Positions 40,450 through 50,317 of a stretch of DNA of 64,000 bases are shown piece by piece. Both the position numbers and the translations under genes were made by a program. Source of the DNA: Gp1-AA133 sp964641665 (lineage in GTDB: Bacteria > Acidobacteriota > Terriglobia > Terriglobales > Acidobacteriaceae). The stretch covers positions 48,289-112,288 of the forward strand of contig CAZXKO010000064.1 of assembly GCA_964641665.1 (NCBI GenBank). Direction: 5' to 3'. Position 1 is the stretch's first letter; every line of letters begins with the position of its first letter. The notes beneath the pieces were generated by a model. That model did not search any database, had not been told where the DNA came from, and saw only the letters and a list, made by a program, of their open reading frames with translations.

Positions 40450-41376
40450 TTAAATTCCAATCACTCCTACCAGTTCCTTCACAGCAGCCGCGCTGCGATC
40501 GAGTTCCGCTTTTTCTTGGGCAGTCAGCTTGATTTCGATAATCTGTTCGATCCCTTTGGACCCCAGCTTCACGGGTACGCCCACGTACAGGCCTTTGATT
40601 CCGTACTCGCCATCTAGGTAGGCAGCGCACGGCAGAATCTTCTTCTTGTCTTTGAGGATCGCCTCGACCATCTCGGTTACTGCCGCCGAAGGCGCATAGT
40701 AGGCGGATCCGGTCTTCAGGTACTTCACGATTTCGGCGCCCCCGTCACGCGTACGCTGGATCAGTTTTTCGAGCGTGGCAGCATCCAGCAACTCGGGGAG
40801 CGGAATCCCCGCGACCGTCGAATATCGCGCCAACGGCACCATGGTGTCGCCATGTCCGCCGAGCACGAATGCGGTCACGTTCTCCACACTAACGTTCAAC
40901 TCCGCAGCGATAAACGTCCGAAAGCGGGCCGAATCGAGCACTCCAGCCATCCCGATGACGCGCTCACGCGGGAACCCGCTCATCTTGAAAGCGGCCTGGG
41001 CCATGGCGTCCAGGGGATTCGACACCACAATCAGAATGCTGTTGGGCGAGTATTTCACGGCTTCGCCGACCACTGCTTTCATGATGTTGTGGTTAATATT
41101 CAACAGGTCGTCACGGCTCATGCCGGGCTTGCGCGGTACGCCGGCCGTTATAACCACGATGTCGGAGTTCGCCGTATCTCTGTAATCCTGGGTTCCCAGG
41201 ATGTGGGAGTCGCGTTTCTCGATCGGCATCGCCTCCAACAGATCAAGGCCCTTCCCTTGCGGGACGCCCTCGACGATGTCGATCAGTACGACATCGGCCA
41301 ATTCCTTGGACGCAATCCAGTGCGCGGCTGTCGCGCCCACGTTTCCGGAGCCTACAATCGTTACTTTTTTTCGCAT
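40450..41376 (-). CDS. mdh: malate dehydrogenase
   Basis: TCA-cycle enzyme of 308 residues interconverting malate and oxaloacetate with NAD. Start at ATG 41376 (MRKKVTIVGSGNVGATAA), AGGA about eight bases upstream. Rossmann motif VTIVGSGNVGA (5-15), Asp of VVLIDIVEG, substrate arginines in ITAGVPRKPGMSRDDLL, VSNPLDAM, and the catalytic His in FVLGGHGDTMVPLARYS. Lactate-dehydrogenase-like MDH type with an MSRDD loop, as in Acidobacteriota and Chloroflexi. Downstream of icd on the same strand, about 100 bases apart. Confidence 0.95.
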   Translation of the reverse strand: MRKKVTIVGSGNVGATAAHWIASKELADVVLIDIVEGVPQGKGLDLLEAMPIEKRDSHILGTQDYRDTANSDIVVITAGVPRKPGMSRDDLLNINHNIMKAVVGEAVKYSPNSILIVVSNPLDAMAQAAFKMSGFPRERVIGMAGVLDSARFRTFIAAELNVSVENVTAFVLGGHGDTMVPLARYSTVAGIPLPELLDAATLEKLIQRTRDGGAEIVKYLKTGSAYYAPSAAVTEMVEAILKDKKKILPCAAYLDGEYGIKGLYVGVPVKLGSKGIEQIIEIKLTAQEKAELDRSAAAVKELVGVIGI

Positions 41377-41478
41377 GAATGAATCCTTTCGCATGACTTC
41401 GGAAGCCTCAGTCGTTCTCGCGCATGGCTTGGCATCCGAAACACCTTGAGTGTTGCTCTACTTGCAGGGACTTCTTCC

Positions 41479-42906
41479 CTACTGCACGCCCGCGAGCACC
41501 TTCGCATCCATGTTCTCGATGATGTAGCCGGCGAACTCGCTGGTCTTGACCTTGGTTGCGCCTTCCATCAGGCGCTCGAAGTCGTAGGTGACCTTTTTCT
41601 GCTCGATGGTGCGCTCCATGCCGCGCTCGATCAGGTCTGCCGCTTCGTTCCATCCCAGGAAGCGGAACATCATGACTCCGGAAAGAATTACCGATCCGGG
41701 GTTTATTACGTCTTTGTCCGCATACTTCGGCGCTGTTCCGTGAGTGGCTTCAAAGATCGCGTAGCCGGCGCCGATGTTGGCTCCGGGTGCGATCCCCAGT
41801 CCACCCACCTGTGCCGCACAAGCATCCGAGATGTAGTCCCCGTTCAGGTTCGGGGTCGCCAGAACCGTGTATTCGTCGGCCCGGGTCACGACCTGCTGAA
41901 AGATCGAGTCTGCAATGCGGTCGTTGATCATCAACTTTTTCTTCCACGCGCCATGCCCGTGCGTGGCGTAGATTGTGGCCAGCACGTCCTTGACTTCGTT
42001 GTAGACTGACTGCCGAAAGTCCGGAGTCGCAAACTCCAGGCCCGGCTCGATCAGGTTGGCGTTCTCCTCAACGGACAGATTCGGATTCTTGTCCTTGTTG
42101 TCGAGGATCCAGCTCTCCCGCTCCGTGACGACCTTATCGCGGAACTCCTCGGTTGCCAGCTCGTAGCCCCACTTGCGGAATGCGCCTTCGGTGAATTTTT
42201 GAATATTACCTTTGTGTACCAACGTTACACTCTTGCGTCCGTTCTCCAGCGCGTGTTCGATTGCCATACGCACCAGGCGCTTGGTGCCGGTCACGGAAAT
42301 CGGCTTGATGCCTACGCCGGAGTCGAGTCGCACCTGTTTCTTGCCGCCTTTGAGCATGTCCTTGTTGAGAAACTCAATCAGCTTTGCCGCCTCAGCCGTT
42401 CCCTGCTCCCACTCGATCCCGGCGTACACGTCCTCCGTGTTCTCCCTGAAGATCACGAGGTCCATGCGCTCGGGGTGTTTAACGGGCGAGGGCACCCCCG
42501 CGTAGTACTTCACCGGGCGCACGCACGCGTACAGGTCCAGAATCTGTCGTAAGGCGACATTCAGTGACCGGATCCCGCCTCCTACTGGCGTCGTCAACGG
42601 CCCCTTGATCGCAACTCTGAACTCCTTCACAGCGCTCACGGTGTCATCGGGCAGCCAGTTATCAAACTTCGCCTTGGCTTTCTCACCCGCGAACACTTCG
42701 TACCAGACGACGCGTCGCTTGCCCTTGTAGGCCTTTTCGACCGCGGCGTTGAACACGCGCGCCGAGGCTTTCCAGATGTCCCGTCCGGTCCCGTCGCCTT
42801 CGATGAAGGGGACGATCGGGTTGTCAGGGATCTGGTACCGGCCATCTTTGTAGGTAATTCGCGCGCCGTCCGCAGGCACGGTTACGCCATTGAAGGAATC
42901 CGCCAT
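41479..42906 (-). CDS. icd: isocitrate dehydrogenase (NADP-type)
   Basis: TCA-cycle enzyme of 475 residues making 2-oxoglutarate from isocitrate. Signature parts: PFIEGDGTGRDIW at the N-terminus, the substrate serine loop KGPLTTPVGGGIRSLN, VIFRENTEDVYAGIEW, KGNIQKFTEG, and the cofactor and metal region NLNGDYISDACAAQVGGLGI followed by ATHGTAPKYAD. This matches the homodimeric E. coli-type IDH, here with about 55 additional residues relative to it. Forms with mdh a two-gene TCA unit opposite to the sdh operon; 2-oxoglutarate also feeds the glutamine synthetase encoded nearby. Confidence 0.95.
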   Translation of the reverse strand: MADSFNGVTVPADGARITYKDGRYQIPDNPIVPFIEGDGTGRDIWKASARVFNAAVEKAYKGKRRVVWYEVFAGEKAKAKFDNWLPDDTVSAVKEFRVAIKGPLTTPVGGGIRSLNVALRQILDLYACVRPVKYYAGVPSPVKHPERMDLVIFRENTEDVYAGIEWEQGTAEAAKLIEFLNKDMLKGGKKQVRLDSGVGIKPISVTGTKRLVRMAIEHALENGRKSVTLVHKGNIQKFTEGAFRKWGYELATEEFRDKVVTERESWILDNKDKNPNLSVEENANLIEPGLEFATPDFRQSVYNEVKDVLATIYATHGHGAWKKKLMINDRIADSIFQQVVTRADEYTVLATPNLNGDYISDACAAQVGGLGIAPGANIGAGYAIFEATHGTAPKYADKDVINPGSVILSGVMMFRFLGWNEAADLIERGMERTIEQKKVTYDFERLMEGATKVKTSEFAGYIIENMDAKVLAGVQ

Positions 42907-43156
42907 AGAACACCTCTTGCACTTGATGGAAAACCAATCATTATAAAGAAAATACGCGCATCGTCGAGAAGTGATTAAGCGAACCCGTCGGCTGTCGGCT
43001 ATCGTGTGTGGGCATTGCGGAAGCTCGTGGAGATCAGGCTTGACCCTGACTTGGGTGCTCCAACCTCGTCAGCTTGACAACACCCTGTCCCGGCCCCAGA
43101 ATTTGAACATTCTGTGAGGCAGTCGCCGATCGGGCGAAAAGGAGTTGTTACTCGCC

Positions 43157-43666
43157 ATGAAGCAGGTTGCTTTCTTTCGTCTCCCAATGCTTGTCGTCCT
43201 ACTTCTGGCCTGCGTGGCGCCTCGCGCAATCGCGAAAAACAACTCCGAATACACTCAGTTTGGCCACGACATCCGCATCGGAGCGACCCAGAAGACCAAC
43301 GATCTCACCTGTATCAATTGCTCTATCTACGTGCACGGGCAGGTGGCGGGCGACGTCACGGCCATTCACGGCAACGTCGTGATTGACGGCGACGCATCGG
43401 TTGCCGGGGACGTGACCGCGATATTGGGTGACGTCCGCGTCGACAAGGGGACCAAAGTAGCCGGGGATCTGACCGCAGTCGGCGGGAAGGTCTCCCGGCA
43501 GCCGGAAGCGACGGTCGCAGGTGACGTCACGTCCCTGGAAGGTCAGGCGTGGTTCTGGCTGATTCTAGGTTTTCCCATACTCCTCGTTGCCGGGATCGTC
43601 ACTCTCATTGTCTGGCTCGTCCAGCGCAGCAGAACTCCAGCGACGTCCCTGGCTCGCGCGGCCTGA
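43157..43666 (+). CDS. exported bactofilin-like (polymer-forming) membrane protein
   Basis: Protein of 169 residues. Signal peptide to about residue 26, a cysteine pair (CINCS), then repeated right-handed beta-helix strands of six-to-nine residues (GQVAGDVTAIHGNVVIDG, VAGDVTAILGDVRVD), the pattern of bactofilins and polymer-forming proteins, and a single C-terminal membrane helix (WFWLILGFPILLVAGIVTL) before a short basic tail. ATG 43157 is chosen, 12 bases after AGGAG; a TTG at 43145 touches the site and is unlikely. Convergent with glnE. Confidence 0.72.
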   Translation: MKQVAFFRLPMLVVLLLACVAPRAIAKNNSEYTQFGHDIRIGATQKTNDLTCINCSIYVHGQVAGDVTAIHGNVVIDGDASVAGDVTAILGDVRVDKGTKVAGDLTAVGGKVSRQPEATVAGDVTSLEGQAWFWLILGFPILLVAGIVTLIVWLVQRSRTPATSLARAA

Positions 43667-43673
43667 TGCGTGT

Positions 43674-46616
43674 CTAGCTGGCGTCCTGCAAGAGCCGGTC
43701 ATAGATCCCGCGGACCTCGACGCAGGCGCCGTCCAATTCAGATTCGAGGTCATCTCCAAACGATCGGTCAAGAGCCCGCCCGGTCAAATCCGCGATGACC
43801 CGTCGCGGATGATCCGCGGCTGGAAGCCATTTACCACCGCGCCCAACGACCAGGCGCACGAAATGCTCGGCCGTTCGGAGCAACTCGGCAGCGTGGTCCA
43901 GTCGTGCCGCGTCTTTCTTTTCCAGGAGGCCGGCCGCCACGCACCGCCACAGCCGGTCACGCAAGGTGCCGCTCTTCTCCCCGATGCCGTGCTTCACCAG
44001 CAGGTAACCGGTGATGAAATCAATGTCGTAGCTCGCGCCAGGCATGGTCTTGAAGTGTTTCTCAGCCGCATGCGTGCTTTCCAACTTTCTCCGCATTGCC
44101 CGCAACGCTGGCAGGAAAGCTGGGTCCGCCACAAATCGCTTGAAGAGCAGGTTCGTAGCCTGCGCCGCCCGGAATGCCAGTTCCTTCGTCCCCGCCAGGA
44201 ACCGAAGCTTGGTGTAAAGCAGCGCCTCCCACTCTTCCGCCTCGCTCTCAAAGTACGCTTCCAATTGGGGTACGGTGATGAGCAATTCGCCCTCCGCGCC
44301 CCGTGGCCGCAAGCGGGTGTCAACGGCAAACACCATGCCGTCGCGCGTGTAGGAAGACAACGCGCGAGTCATTTCCTCCACGAAACGAGTAAGGCCGAGG
44401 ACGTCGGTGTTTTCCTCACACAAGAAAATCAGGTCGGCATCTGAATAGATATCGAATTCGGCGGTGCCCAGTCGACCTAAAGCCATCACGGCCACACCCG
44501 GCGGACTCCCGGCAATGCCGAAAGCCGACGCGATCGCGTCTTCGCCAGCGGCTGTCATCGCTCCCAGTGAACTGTAGACATCTCGCAAACCGGTCAGGTC
44601 GCTTGCCCCCTCAGCGAGAACTCGATGGCGGAAGTGTCTGCGCAACAGGGCCAGTTTCTCGGTTCGTGGGAGCGTCGAACCGGCGAGATAGTCAAAAACT
44701 GGGTCCCGGGTAGGCTGACCAAGATTAATCGGAGTCTCGAAGAGATAGCCGCTGCCTGAGCGTGACTCGACGTTCTGCAGCTCGACCAGCGTCCCGATCT
44801 CCTCCGGATGCCGCACTAAGACCTCGGTAAGGTACTCACTCACGTCAAAGACGCGGAGCGCCTGCCGCACTGCCTCAGGTTGCCGAATGGCCGCTGCGTA
44901 GCGTTCGGAACTGGTCAATGCGGAGCTCAGGAAGCGGAAGAGATTTCTCCTTGCCACCGGCGTCATGTCCTTCCGGTTCGCGATTTCGTACAGCGCGGGC
45001 GAATCTATCGCGAGGCGCTCCATGATCTGCTGGTTGGACTCATCGGAAGAGATTCCTTCGACGGTGCCCCGCAGCGCAAACTGCGCATCGGGAATCACCT
45101 CCCGCTCGCGTGCCTGTTGCTGGAAGATCACCCGCTTGTAGATTTCCGACACCGCCGCCATTCGAGCTCGAACCGTCGCTATTAAATCGAATTTCGGCCC
45201 GGCGGCGACATACGCGCGAATTGAGTTCTGAACGATGCGAAGTTCGTCCTGCGCGGAAGGCAGTTCATGCGTTTGCCTGCCATGGCGAAGCTGCAAGCGG
45301 TGTTCAAGGTGGCGAAGGAACTCGTATGCAAGGCTAAGGTCCTGGAACTCTCCGGAGCTCAGATGTCCCTTATCGTGCAACTTCTGGAGAGTGAACAGGG
45401 TTCCGCGCGAGCGCAACCAAGGCTCGCGCCCGCCATACACGCGCTGCAAACATTGCACCAAGAACTCGATATCCCGGATGCCCCCGTGATTAATCTTGAT
45501 ATCGATGGGCCACGGTTCCTGGCTGGACTGCAGTCGCCGCTTGTGGGAATGCATCCGTTCCCGGGCAACCAGGGCAGTCTTGATCGCCGAGAAGTTGATT
45601 TTCTCAGCGTACACGCACTGCTGCACCCCGCGAATAAAGGCTCGGGCCAGGGCAGCATCCCCGGCGGAGAGGCGTACTTTGATGAGCGCTTGCCGCTCCC
45701 AGTCTTCTGCAGCCTCGGTGTAGTAGCGCAACGCCTGGGACAGACTGACCGCCAACTCGCCGTCCCGTCCGCGCGGGCGAAGGCGCAGGTCGACCCGGAA
45801 AACTGCACCCTCCCGCGTCACCCGGGAAAGGATGTCCGTGACCCGTTGCGCCAGGCCGATGAAGTGCGCCTGTGCCGGACCTTCGTCCTCGTCCTCTTGA
45901 AACAGGTACATCAGGTCCACATCGGAGCTGTAGTTCAATTCATTCCCACCCAGTTTTCCGAGGGACAATATTGCGAATTGCCGAAACAAAGGGGCTTGCG
46001 AAGCGGCGTCATTTCGTAGCGATGGATTCCTACGCAACAGACTTGCCTGGGCTTCACGCAGTGCCTCGGCGATCAGCACATCGGCCAAGCACGAAATCTC
46101 CGCAGTGTTTTCAGCCAGAGGCGCGATCTTCAGCAGGTCGCGTAGTACGATGCGCACGTATTCGCGGCGCTTGAATCGCGCCAGCAAGGTGGAGAGGTCC
46201 ATCTCCTGCGTCTGCGCTCGATGGGCTTTCAGGGCTTCGAGGAAGTCCTCGCGTGAATAACTTCGATCGAGGCTGCCCTGCCTCACCCAGGTTTGCATGA
46301 GATCGAGGTTACGCAGCAGCGTTTCGCCCAGGAAACGGCTATGCCCAAACACCACCACTGCATAGTGAAGCAGCGGAGGATGGCGTTCGATCAAACGGGC
46401 AACCTGCTCGTCGCATTCGGTCAGCAACTGCGCAACCATGAGCAGCGCAGCATCTGGATCGGGCGAATCACGCAGCAGGCCGGGGAGGGCAGCCGTAAGT
46501 TCGTCGGAGAATTGCCCGGCCAGACCATGCCAGTGCTGCCGGGCATAGTCGGGGTTTTGGAAAGAGATGCCCGAGATCAGGCGTTCGTCGAACATCGCGA
46601 GGAAGCGTCCATGCAA
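43674..46616 (-). CDS. glnE: bifunctional glutamine-synthetase adenylyltransferase/deadenylase
   Basis: Enzyme of 980 residues that attaches AMP to a tyrosine of glutamine synthetase when nitrogen is plentiful and removes it when scarce. Two nucleotidyltransferase halves are visible: the N-terminal (deadenylating) with LGKLGGNELNYSSDVDLMYL at about 230-250 and the C-terminal (adenylylating) with LGRLGTAEFDIYSDADLIFL at about 720-740; a GlnD-linked helical linker with HGGIRDIEFLVQCLQ stands between and a matching helical segment YDIDFITGYLL lies near the end. Full length for the family. The glnA target is the next enzyme gene upstream on the same strand, separated by one small gene. Confidence 0.95.
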   Translation of the reverse strand: MHGRFLAMFDERLISGISFQNPDYARQHWHGLAGQFSDELTAALPGLLRDSPDPDAALLMVAQLLTECDEQVARLIERHPPLLHYAVVVFGHSRFLGETLLRNLDLMQTWVRQGSLDRSYSREDFLEALKAHRAQTQEMDLSTLLARFKRREYVRIVLRDLLKIAPLAENTAEISCLADVLIAEALREAQASLLRRNPSLRNDAASQAPLFRQFAILSLGKLGGNELNYSSDVDLMYLFQEDEDEGPAQAHFIGLAQRVTDILSRVTREGAVFRVDLRLRPRGRDGELAVSLSQALRYYTEAAEDWERQALIKVRLSAGDAALARAFIRGVQQCVYAEKINFSAIKTALVARERMHSHKRRLQSSQEPWPIDIKINHGGIRDIEFLVQCLQRVYGGREPWLRSRGTLFTLQKLHDKGHLSSGEFQDLSLAYEFLRHLEHRLQLRHGRQTHELPSAQDELRIVQNSIRAYVAAGPKFDLIATVRARMAAVSEIYKRVIFQQQAREREVIPDAQFALRGTVEGISSDESNQQIMERLAIDSPALYEIANRKDMTPVARRNLFRFLSSALTSSERYAAAIRQPEAVRQALRVFDVSEYLTEVLVRHPEEIGTLVELQNVESRSGSGYLFETPINLGQPTRDPVFDYLAGSTLPRTEKLALLRRHFRHRVLAEGASDLTGLRDVYSSLGAMTAAGEDAIASAFGIAGSPPGVAVMALGRLGTAEFDIYSDADLIFLCEENTDVLGLTRFVEEMTRALSSYTRDGMVFAVDTRLRPRGAEGELLITVPQLEAYFESEAEEWEALLYTKLRFLAGTKELAFRAAQATNLLFKRFVADPAFLPALRAMRRKLESTHAAEKHFKTMPGASYDIDFITGYLLVKHGIGEKSGTLRDRLWRCVAAGLLEKKDAARLDHAAELLRTAEHFVRLVVGRGGKWLPAADHPRRVIADLTGRALDRSFGDDLESELDGACVEVRGIYDRLLQDAS

Positions 46617-46707
46617 GCTTTGGTGACGTTCACAGGGCCAAGGGCCACTCGTCTCCCCCGATACGAAAGGTTCGGTGGGAACATTGCCTCAACCAAATCG
46701 CCTGAAG

Positions 46708-47277
46708 TCATTGTTCGGCCCTGTGTCCAAAATACTTTCTCACTCCGATTACGCTGTACCGACCCCAGGGGCCGTTGGTTCCGAGGTCCGCCGGTCCCAG
46801 GTAACGGTCGCGCGACCCGAAACGCTGAAATAAAAAGTGTTGTGTGACGCGCATTTCGAAGCCGTGGCCCACTTCGATGCCGGCTCCCCAGGATCGTTCC
46901 CAGCCGATGGCGGCGGGCGACCAGGTGTAAAGGGTCTGCGGGACGTTCTTCCCGAATGCGAATGTCGGTGCGCCGAAGAAGAACAGGCGGCGCAACTGTG
47001 TCCGCGCGAAGGGCCGGACCTCGACGTACCCAGAGAGGAGGTATCGGGCAAACGCATTGCAGGGCGCATCCTTTCCACCGTACTGTCCCGCATTCGCCGC
47101 ACACAGGTTAGGGTCAGGCTCGTTGTGCGGTGGAGCAACATCAAACTGGCTATATCCCCAAATGAAATTCCTGGGAAAGAAAAGTCGACCGCCACCCACC
47201 GCGGGTGTAGGGCTTTGTTGCGCAACAGCTCCACAGGCTACCGCCAGAAAGCACACAGCCGCCAGCGAACATTTCAT
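46708..47277 (-). CDS. exported beta-barrel-like protein
   Basis: Protein of 189 residues with a signal peptide (MKCSLAAVCFLAVACGAVAQ). The body alternates aromatic and polar residues (FIWGYSQFDV, YVEVRPFARTQLRRLFFFG, EMRVTQHFLFQRFG) and ends in a strand with a terminal aromatic segment (YSVIGVRKYFG), so an eight-stranded outer-membrane barrel is likely. Two cysteines (LCAANAGQ, APCNAF) may form a disulfide. Not assigned to a named family. Confidence 0.6.
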   Translation of the reverse strand: MKCSLAAVCFLAVACGAVAQQSPTPAVGGGRLFFPRNFIWGYSQFDVAPPHNEPDPNLCAANAGQYGGKDAPCNAFARYLLSGYVEVRPFARTQLRRLFFFGAPTFAFGKNVPQTLYTWSPAAIGWERSWGAGIEVGHGFEMRVTQHFLFQRFGSRDRYLGPADLGTNGPWGRYSVIGVRKYFGHRAEQ

Positions 47278-47478
47278 GAAGGCTCCGTCGGGACCGCTAG
47301 TTTTTGCTCGCCTGGTTGGGAAACGGATCTCGATGTGCCGCGAACCGCTACCCGCGCGCCCGTGAAGGAGTCTGCGAGCCCGCCCAATTCGAAGAGAGCG
47401 GGCTATTTTAGCCTGAACTTTTCATTGCTCCCTAACGTTATTCGCCGACTGGGAGGAGCCACCGATCAACGACATTCC

Positions 47479-48891
47479 CTAGATGTCGTAATAGAGGGCG
47501 AACTCATAGGGATGAGGCCGCAGGCGTACTGCGTCCACTTCTTTCTCGCGCTTGTACTCGACGTAGGTGCGCAACAACTCCTCGGTGAACACGTCGCCTT
47601 TGAGAAGGAAAGTCGAATCCCTCTCCAGCGCCTCCAGGGCTTCTTCCAAAGATCCCGGCATGGAAGGTACTTTGGCCAACTCTTCGGGCCCCAGGTCGTA
47701 GATGTCCTTGTCGAGGGGCGAACCCGGATCGATTTTGTTCTCGATGCCGTCGAGTCCAGCCATCATCATGGCCGCGAATGCGAGGTAAGGGTTGCAGCTT
47801 GGGTCCGGTGGTCGAAACTCCACCCGCTTGGCCTTCGGCGAAGCGGAATACATGGGAATGCGGCACGCCGCAGAGCGGTTTCGACGCGAGTACGCCAGGT
47901 TTACGGGCGCTTCGAATCCCGGGACCAGCCGCTTGTAGGAATTGGTGGTGGGTGCGATCAGCGCCGCCAGGGCCGGGCCGTGCTTGATCAAGCCCCCGAT
48001 ATACCACAACGCCGTTTGCGACAGGCCGGCGTAGCCGTCGCCTGCGAATAGGGGCTTTCCGCCCTTCCACAATGACTGGTGCGTGTGCATGCCACTGCCG
48101 TTATCGCCGTAGATGGGCTTCGGCATGAAAGTCACGGTCTTGCCGTACTGGTTCGCAACGTTCTTCGTGATGTACTTGTAGAGCAGCATGCTGTCGGCAG
48201 ACTTGACCAGTGAATTAAATTGCAGATCGATCTCCGTCTGGCCTCCAGAGGCCACTTCGTGATGATGGCACTCCACAATGAGGCCCGCGTTCTGCATGGT
48301 GACGACCATCTCGCTGCGCAGGTCCTGGTAGTGGTCGGTCGGCGGCACAGGGAAGTAGCCTTCTTTATAGCGAGGCCGGTAGCCCAGGTTGTTCCCTTCC
48401 CGGCCCGAGTTCCAACGGCCCTCTTCCGCGTCAATGAAGTAGAAGCCATGCTGCTCGCGCTGGTCGAAGCGCACGCTATCGAAGATGAAGAACTCCGCTT
48501 CCGCGCCGAAATAGGCGGTATCGGCAATCCCGGTTGAGCTGAGATAGAGTTCAGCCTTTCGCGCGATGTAGCGCGGATCGCGGTCGTAACGCTGCTTGGT
48601 GACCGGATCGAGAACATCCGCGACCATGACCAGAGTCGAGACCTCGGTAAAGGGATCCAGCAGGTAGAAGCTCGGGTCCGGGATCAGCAGCATGTCGCTT
48701 TCATGGATCGCCGCCCACCCCCGAATGGACGAGCCATCCATGCCGAAGCCCTCTTCGAACGAGGCCTCGCTCAACTGCTCAATTGGGTAGGAAACGTGGT
48801 GCCAGAGGCCCGGCAGATCGGTAAACCGTAAATCCAGAATCCGAACCTCGTTCTTCTTGGCAAACTCCAGCACCGTCTTCGCATCCGCCAT
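47479..48891 (-). CDS. glnA: glutamine synthetase, type I
   Basis: Enzyme of 470 residues joining ammonia to glutamate with ATP; a dodecamer in the cytoplasm. ATG 48891 (MADAKTVLEFAKKNEV) has AGGAGA six bases upstream. Signature parts: FGMDGSSIRGW, the metal site FGAEAEFFIFD, HHEVASGGQTEIDLQF, KPIYGDNGSGMHTHQSLW, and NRSAACRIPMYS. The KDIYDLGPEE segment near the C-terminus carries the tyrosine expected to be adenylylated, matching the glnE gene nearby. A long leader with an intrinsic terminator lies upstream. Confidence 0.96.
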   Translation of the reverse strand: MADAKTVLEFAKKNEVRILDLRFTDLPGLWHHVSYPIEQLSEASFEEGFGMDGSSIRGWAAIHESDMLLIPDPSFYLLDPFTEVSTLVMVADVLDPVTKQRYDRDPRYIARKAELYLSSTGIADTAYFGAEAEFFIFDSVRFDQREQHGFYFIDAEEGRWNSGREGNNLGYRPRYKEGYFPVPPTDHYQDLRSEMVVTMQNAGLIVECHHHEVASGGQTEIDLQFNSLVKSADSMLLYKYITKNVANQYGKTVTFMPKPIYGDNGSGMHTHQSLWKGGKPLFAGDGYAGLSQTALWYIGGLIKHGPALAALIAPTTNSYKRLVPGFEAPVNLAYSRRNRSAACRIPMYSASPKAKRVEFRPPDPSCNPYLAFAAMMMAGLDGIENKIDPGSPLDKDIYDLGPEELAKVPSMPGSLEEALEALERDSTFLLKGDVFTEELLRTYVEYKREKEVDAVRLRPHPYEFALYYDI

Positions 48892-49189
48892 GTCGGTCTC
48901 CTGTTGAGTGCGTCGCGGGTACACGAAACCGCGAGAAGGCGGGACAGGGGTCTTATCACCAGTGCGAAGTCACCGCCAGGGCACAGCCGTAGAATCCACC
49001 GCAGGCTCTGTCTCGCCCCTTCAGGTCGCCGGCAGGAAGCGGTGGTCGCTACTCTTCTGTTCGTCTGGAGTGTAGAAGGCCTGGGCGACGGCACATAAAT
49101 TGATTGTTTTTATGAGCTTGATAAGGGTGGCTTATGCGGCTTAAATTACTCTGACTCTTATAGTTCCAAAGCTTGCCAGGAGGGTGGGA

Positions 49190-49224
49190 AACAAAAAAGC
49201 AGGGCCAAGCACTTCGACCCTGCT
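49190..49224 (-). terminator. intrinsic terminator in the glnA leader (minus strand)
   Basis: AGCAGGG (49198-49204) and CCCTGCT (49218-49224) flank a 13-base loop; on the minus strand the stem is followed by TTTTTT then G. It lies about 300 bases before the glnA start and about 180 bases after the divergent LysR gene, so it can end only a short leader or small RNA. Confidence 0.75.
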
Positions 49225-49402
49225 GCTCACGCGGTTTCTCGATGCCAGTCATCGTACCTTCGAGCACGGCCGCTTTGACAATTGAATCTTTCGATGGGGC
49301 CCAAACAAAGCGTTTATGATGGTGCCGCAAAACGGCGCGGCAGTGGACACTTCGTCGACGCGCAGGCCGGACTCTGAGCGCTGCGGGGCAATTCGCCATA
49401 CC

Positions 49403-50317
49403 ATGGATTTTGACCAGCTAGAGACCTTTCTCGAGGTAGCGCGACTCTGTTCCTTCTCCCGTGCCGCCGAGAGGCGTTTTCGGACTCAGCCCGCCGTCTC
49501 TTCCCAGATCCGCGCGCTTGAGGAGGAAGTTGGAGCAAAGCTTCTCGATCGCTCCGGCGGCAAGGTCTCCATTACCCAATCTGGGAAGCTCTTTATGAAG
49601 TACGCCGAAGAAACCATCGAAGCCCGCAAAGCGGCCTGCGTGGCCATCGCTGAAACCGAGCGTATTCCGCGCGGCGAACTGGTGGTTGGGGCGAATGAGG
49701 GGACCTGTCTTCACGTGCTTCCGGAGGTTTTTGCGGACTTCAAGAAAACGTACCCGGAAGTCGCGGTCGGCATCAAGCGTGCCGACTACGCGAAGACGCT
49801 TGACTCGGTCATCGACAACTCGGTGGATTTCGGCGTGGTCTCCCTGCCCGTGAACGACGCTCGACTGACCGTGGTTCCCATTCATTGGGATGAACTGGTG
49901 ATTATCGCACCACCCTCTCATCCTCTCGCCCTGATGAAAGCGGCGACTATCGGCGAAGTCGCCAGCTTTCCCCTTTTGGTGCCCAAGAGCGGCCATACCC
50001 GGGATGCGCTCGAGAACCTGTTTCACGAACGTCGCCTGAAGCCGCAGATTTCCATGGAACTCGATTCCAGCGAACTGCTGAAGCGCTTCGTTGCCGCGGA
50101 CGTGGGTGTCGGTTTCATCGCCCGCTCCAACGTGGCCGAGGACGTCCGAGCGGGCGTTCTCGCAGTGATCCCCATCTCCGACGCCCAGGTTCGCCGCGAC
50201 TTGGCCCTGATCTTTCGCAAGGACAAGGCTCTGAGCCGTGCCGCGCTGGCGTTCATCGACACCGCGGTAAGGCACAAAACCGCCGATCCTGCCATAGAAC
50301 CCGTCAAGCGCCGCTGA
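49403..50317 (+). CDS. LysR-family transcriptional regulator
   Basis: DNA-binding regulator of 304 residues starting at MDFDQLETFLEVARLCSF; the longer frame from 49316 adds non-family residues. The N-terminal winged helix-turn-helix covers 1-60 (SFSRAAERRFRTQPAVSSQI, RALEEEVGAKLLDRSGG), followed by a LysR-substrate domain (about 90-295) with GELVVGANEGTCLHVLPEVF and FPLLVPKSGHTRDALENLF. Effector unknown. Transcribed away from glnA, and the shared 510-base gap could hold its target site: TTATGAG and TTGATAA around 49110 form a dyad. Regulation of glnA is possible but unproven. Confidence 0.92.
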   Translation: MDFDQLETFLEVARLCSFSRAAERRFRTQPAVSSQIRALEEEVGAKLLDRSGGKVSITQSGKLFMKYAEETIEARKAACVAIAETERIPRGELVVGANEGTCLHVLPEVFADFKKTYPEVAVGIKRADYAKTLDSVIDNSVDFGVVSLPVNDARLTVVPIHWDELVIIAPPSHPLALMKAATIGEVASFPLLVPKSGHTRDALENLFHERRLKPQISMELDSSELLKRFVAADVGVGFIARSNVAEDVRAGVLAVIPISDAQVRRDLALIFRKDKALSRAALAFIDTAVRHKTADPAIEPVKRR

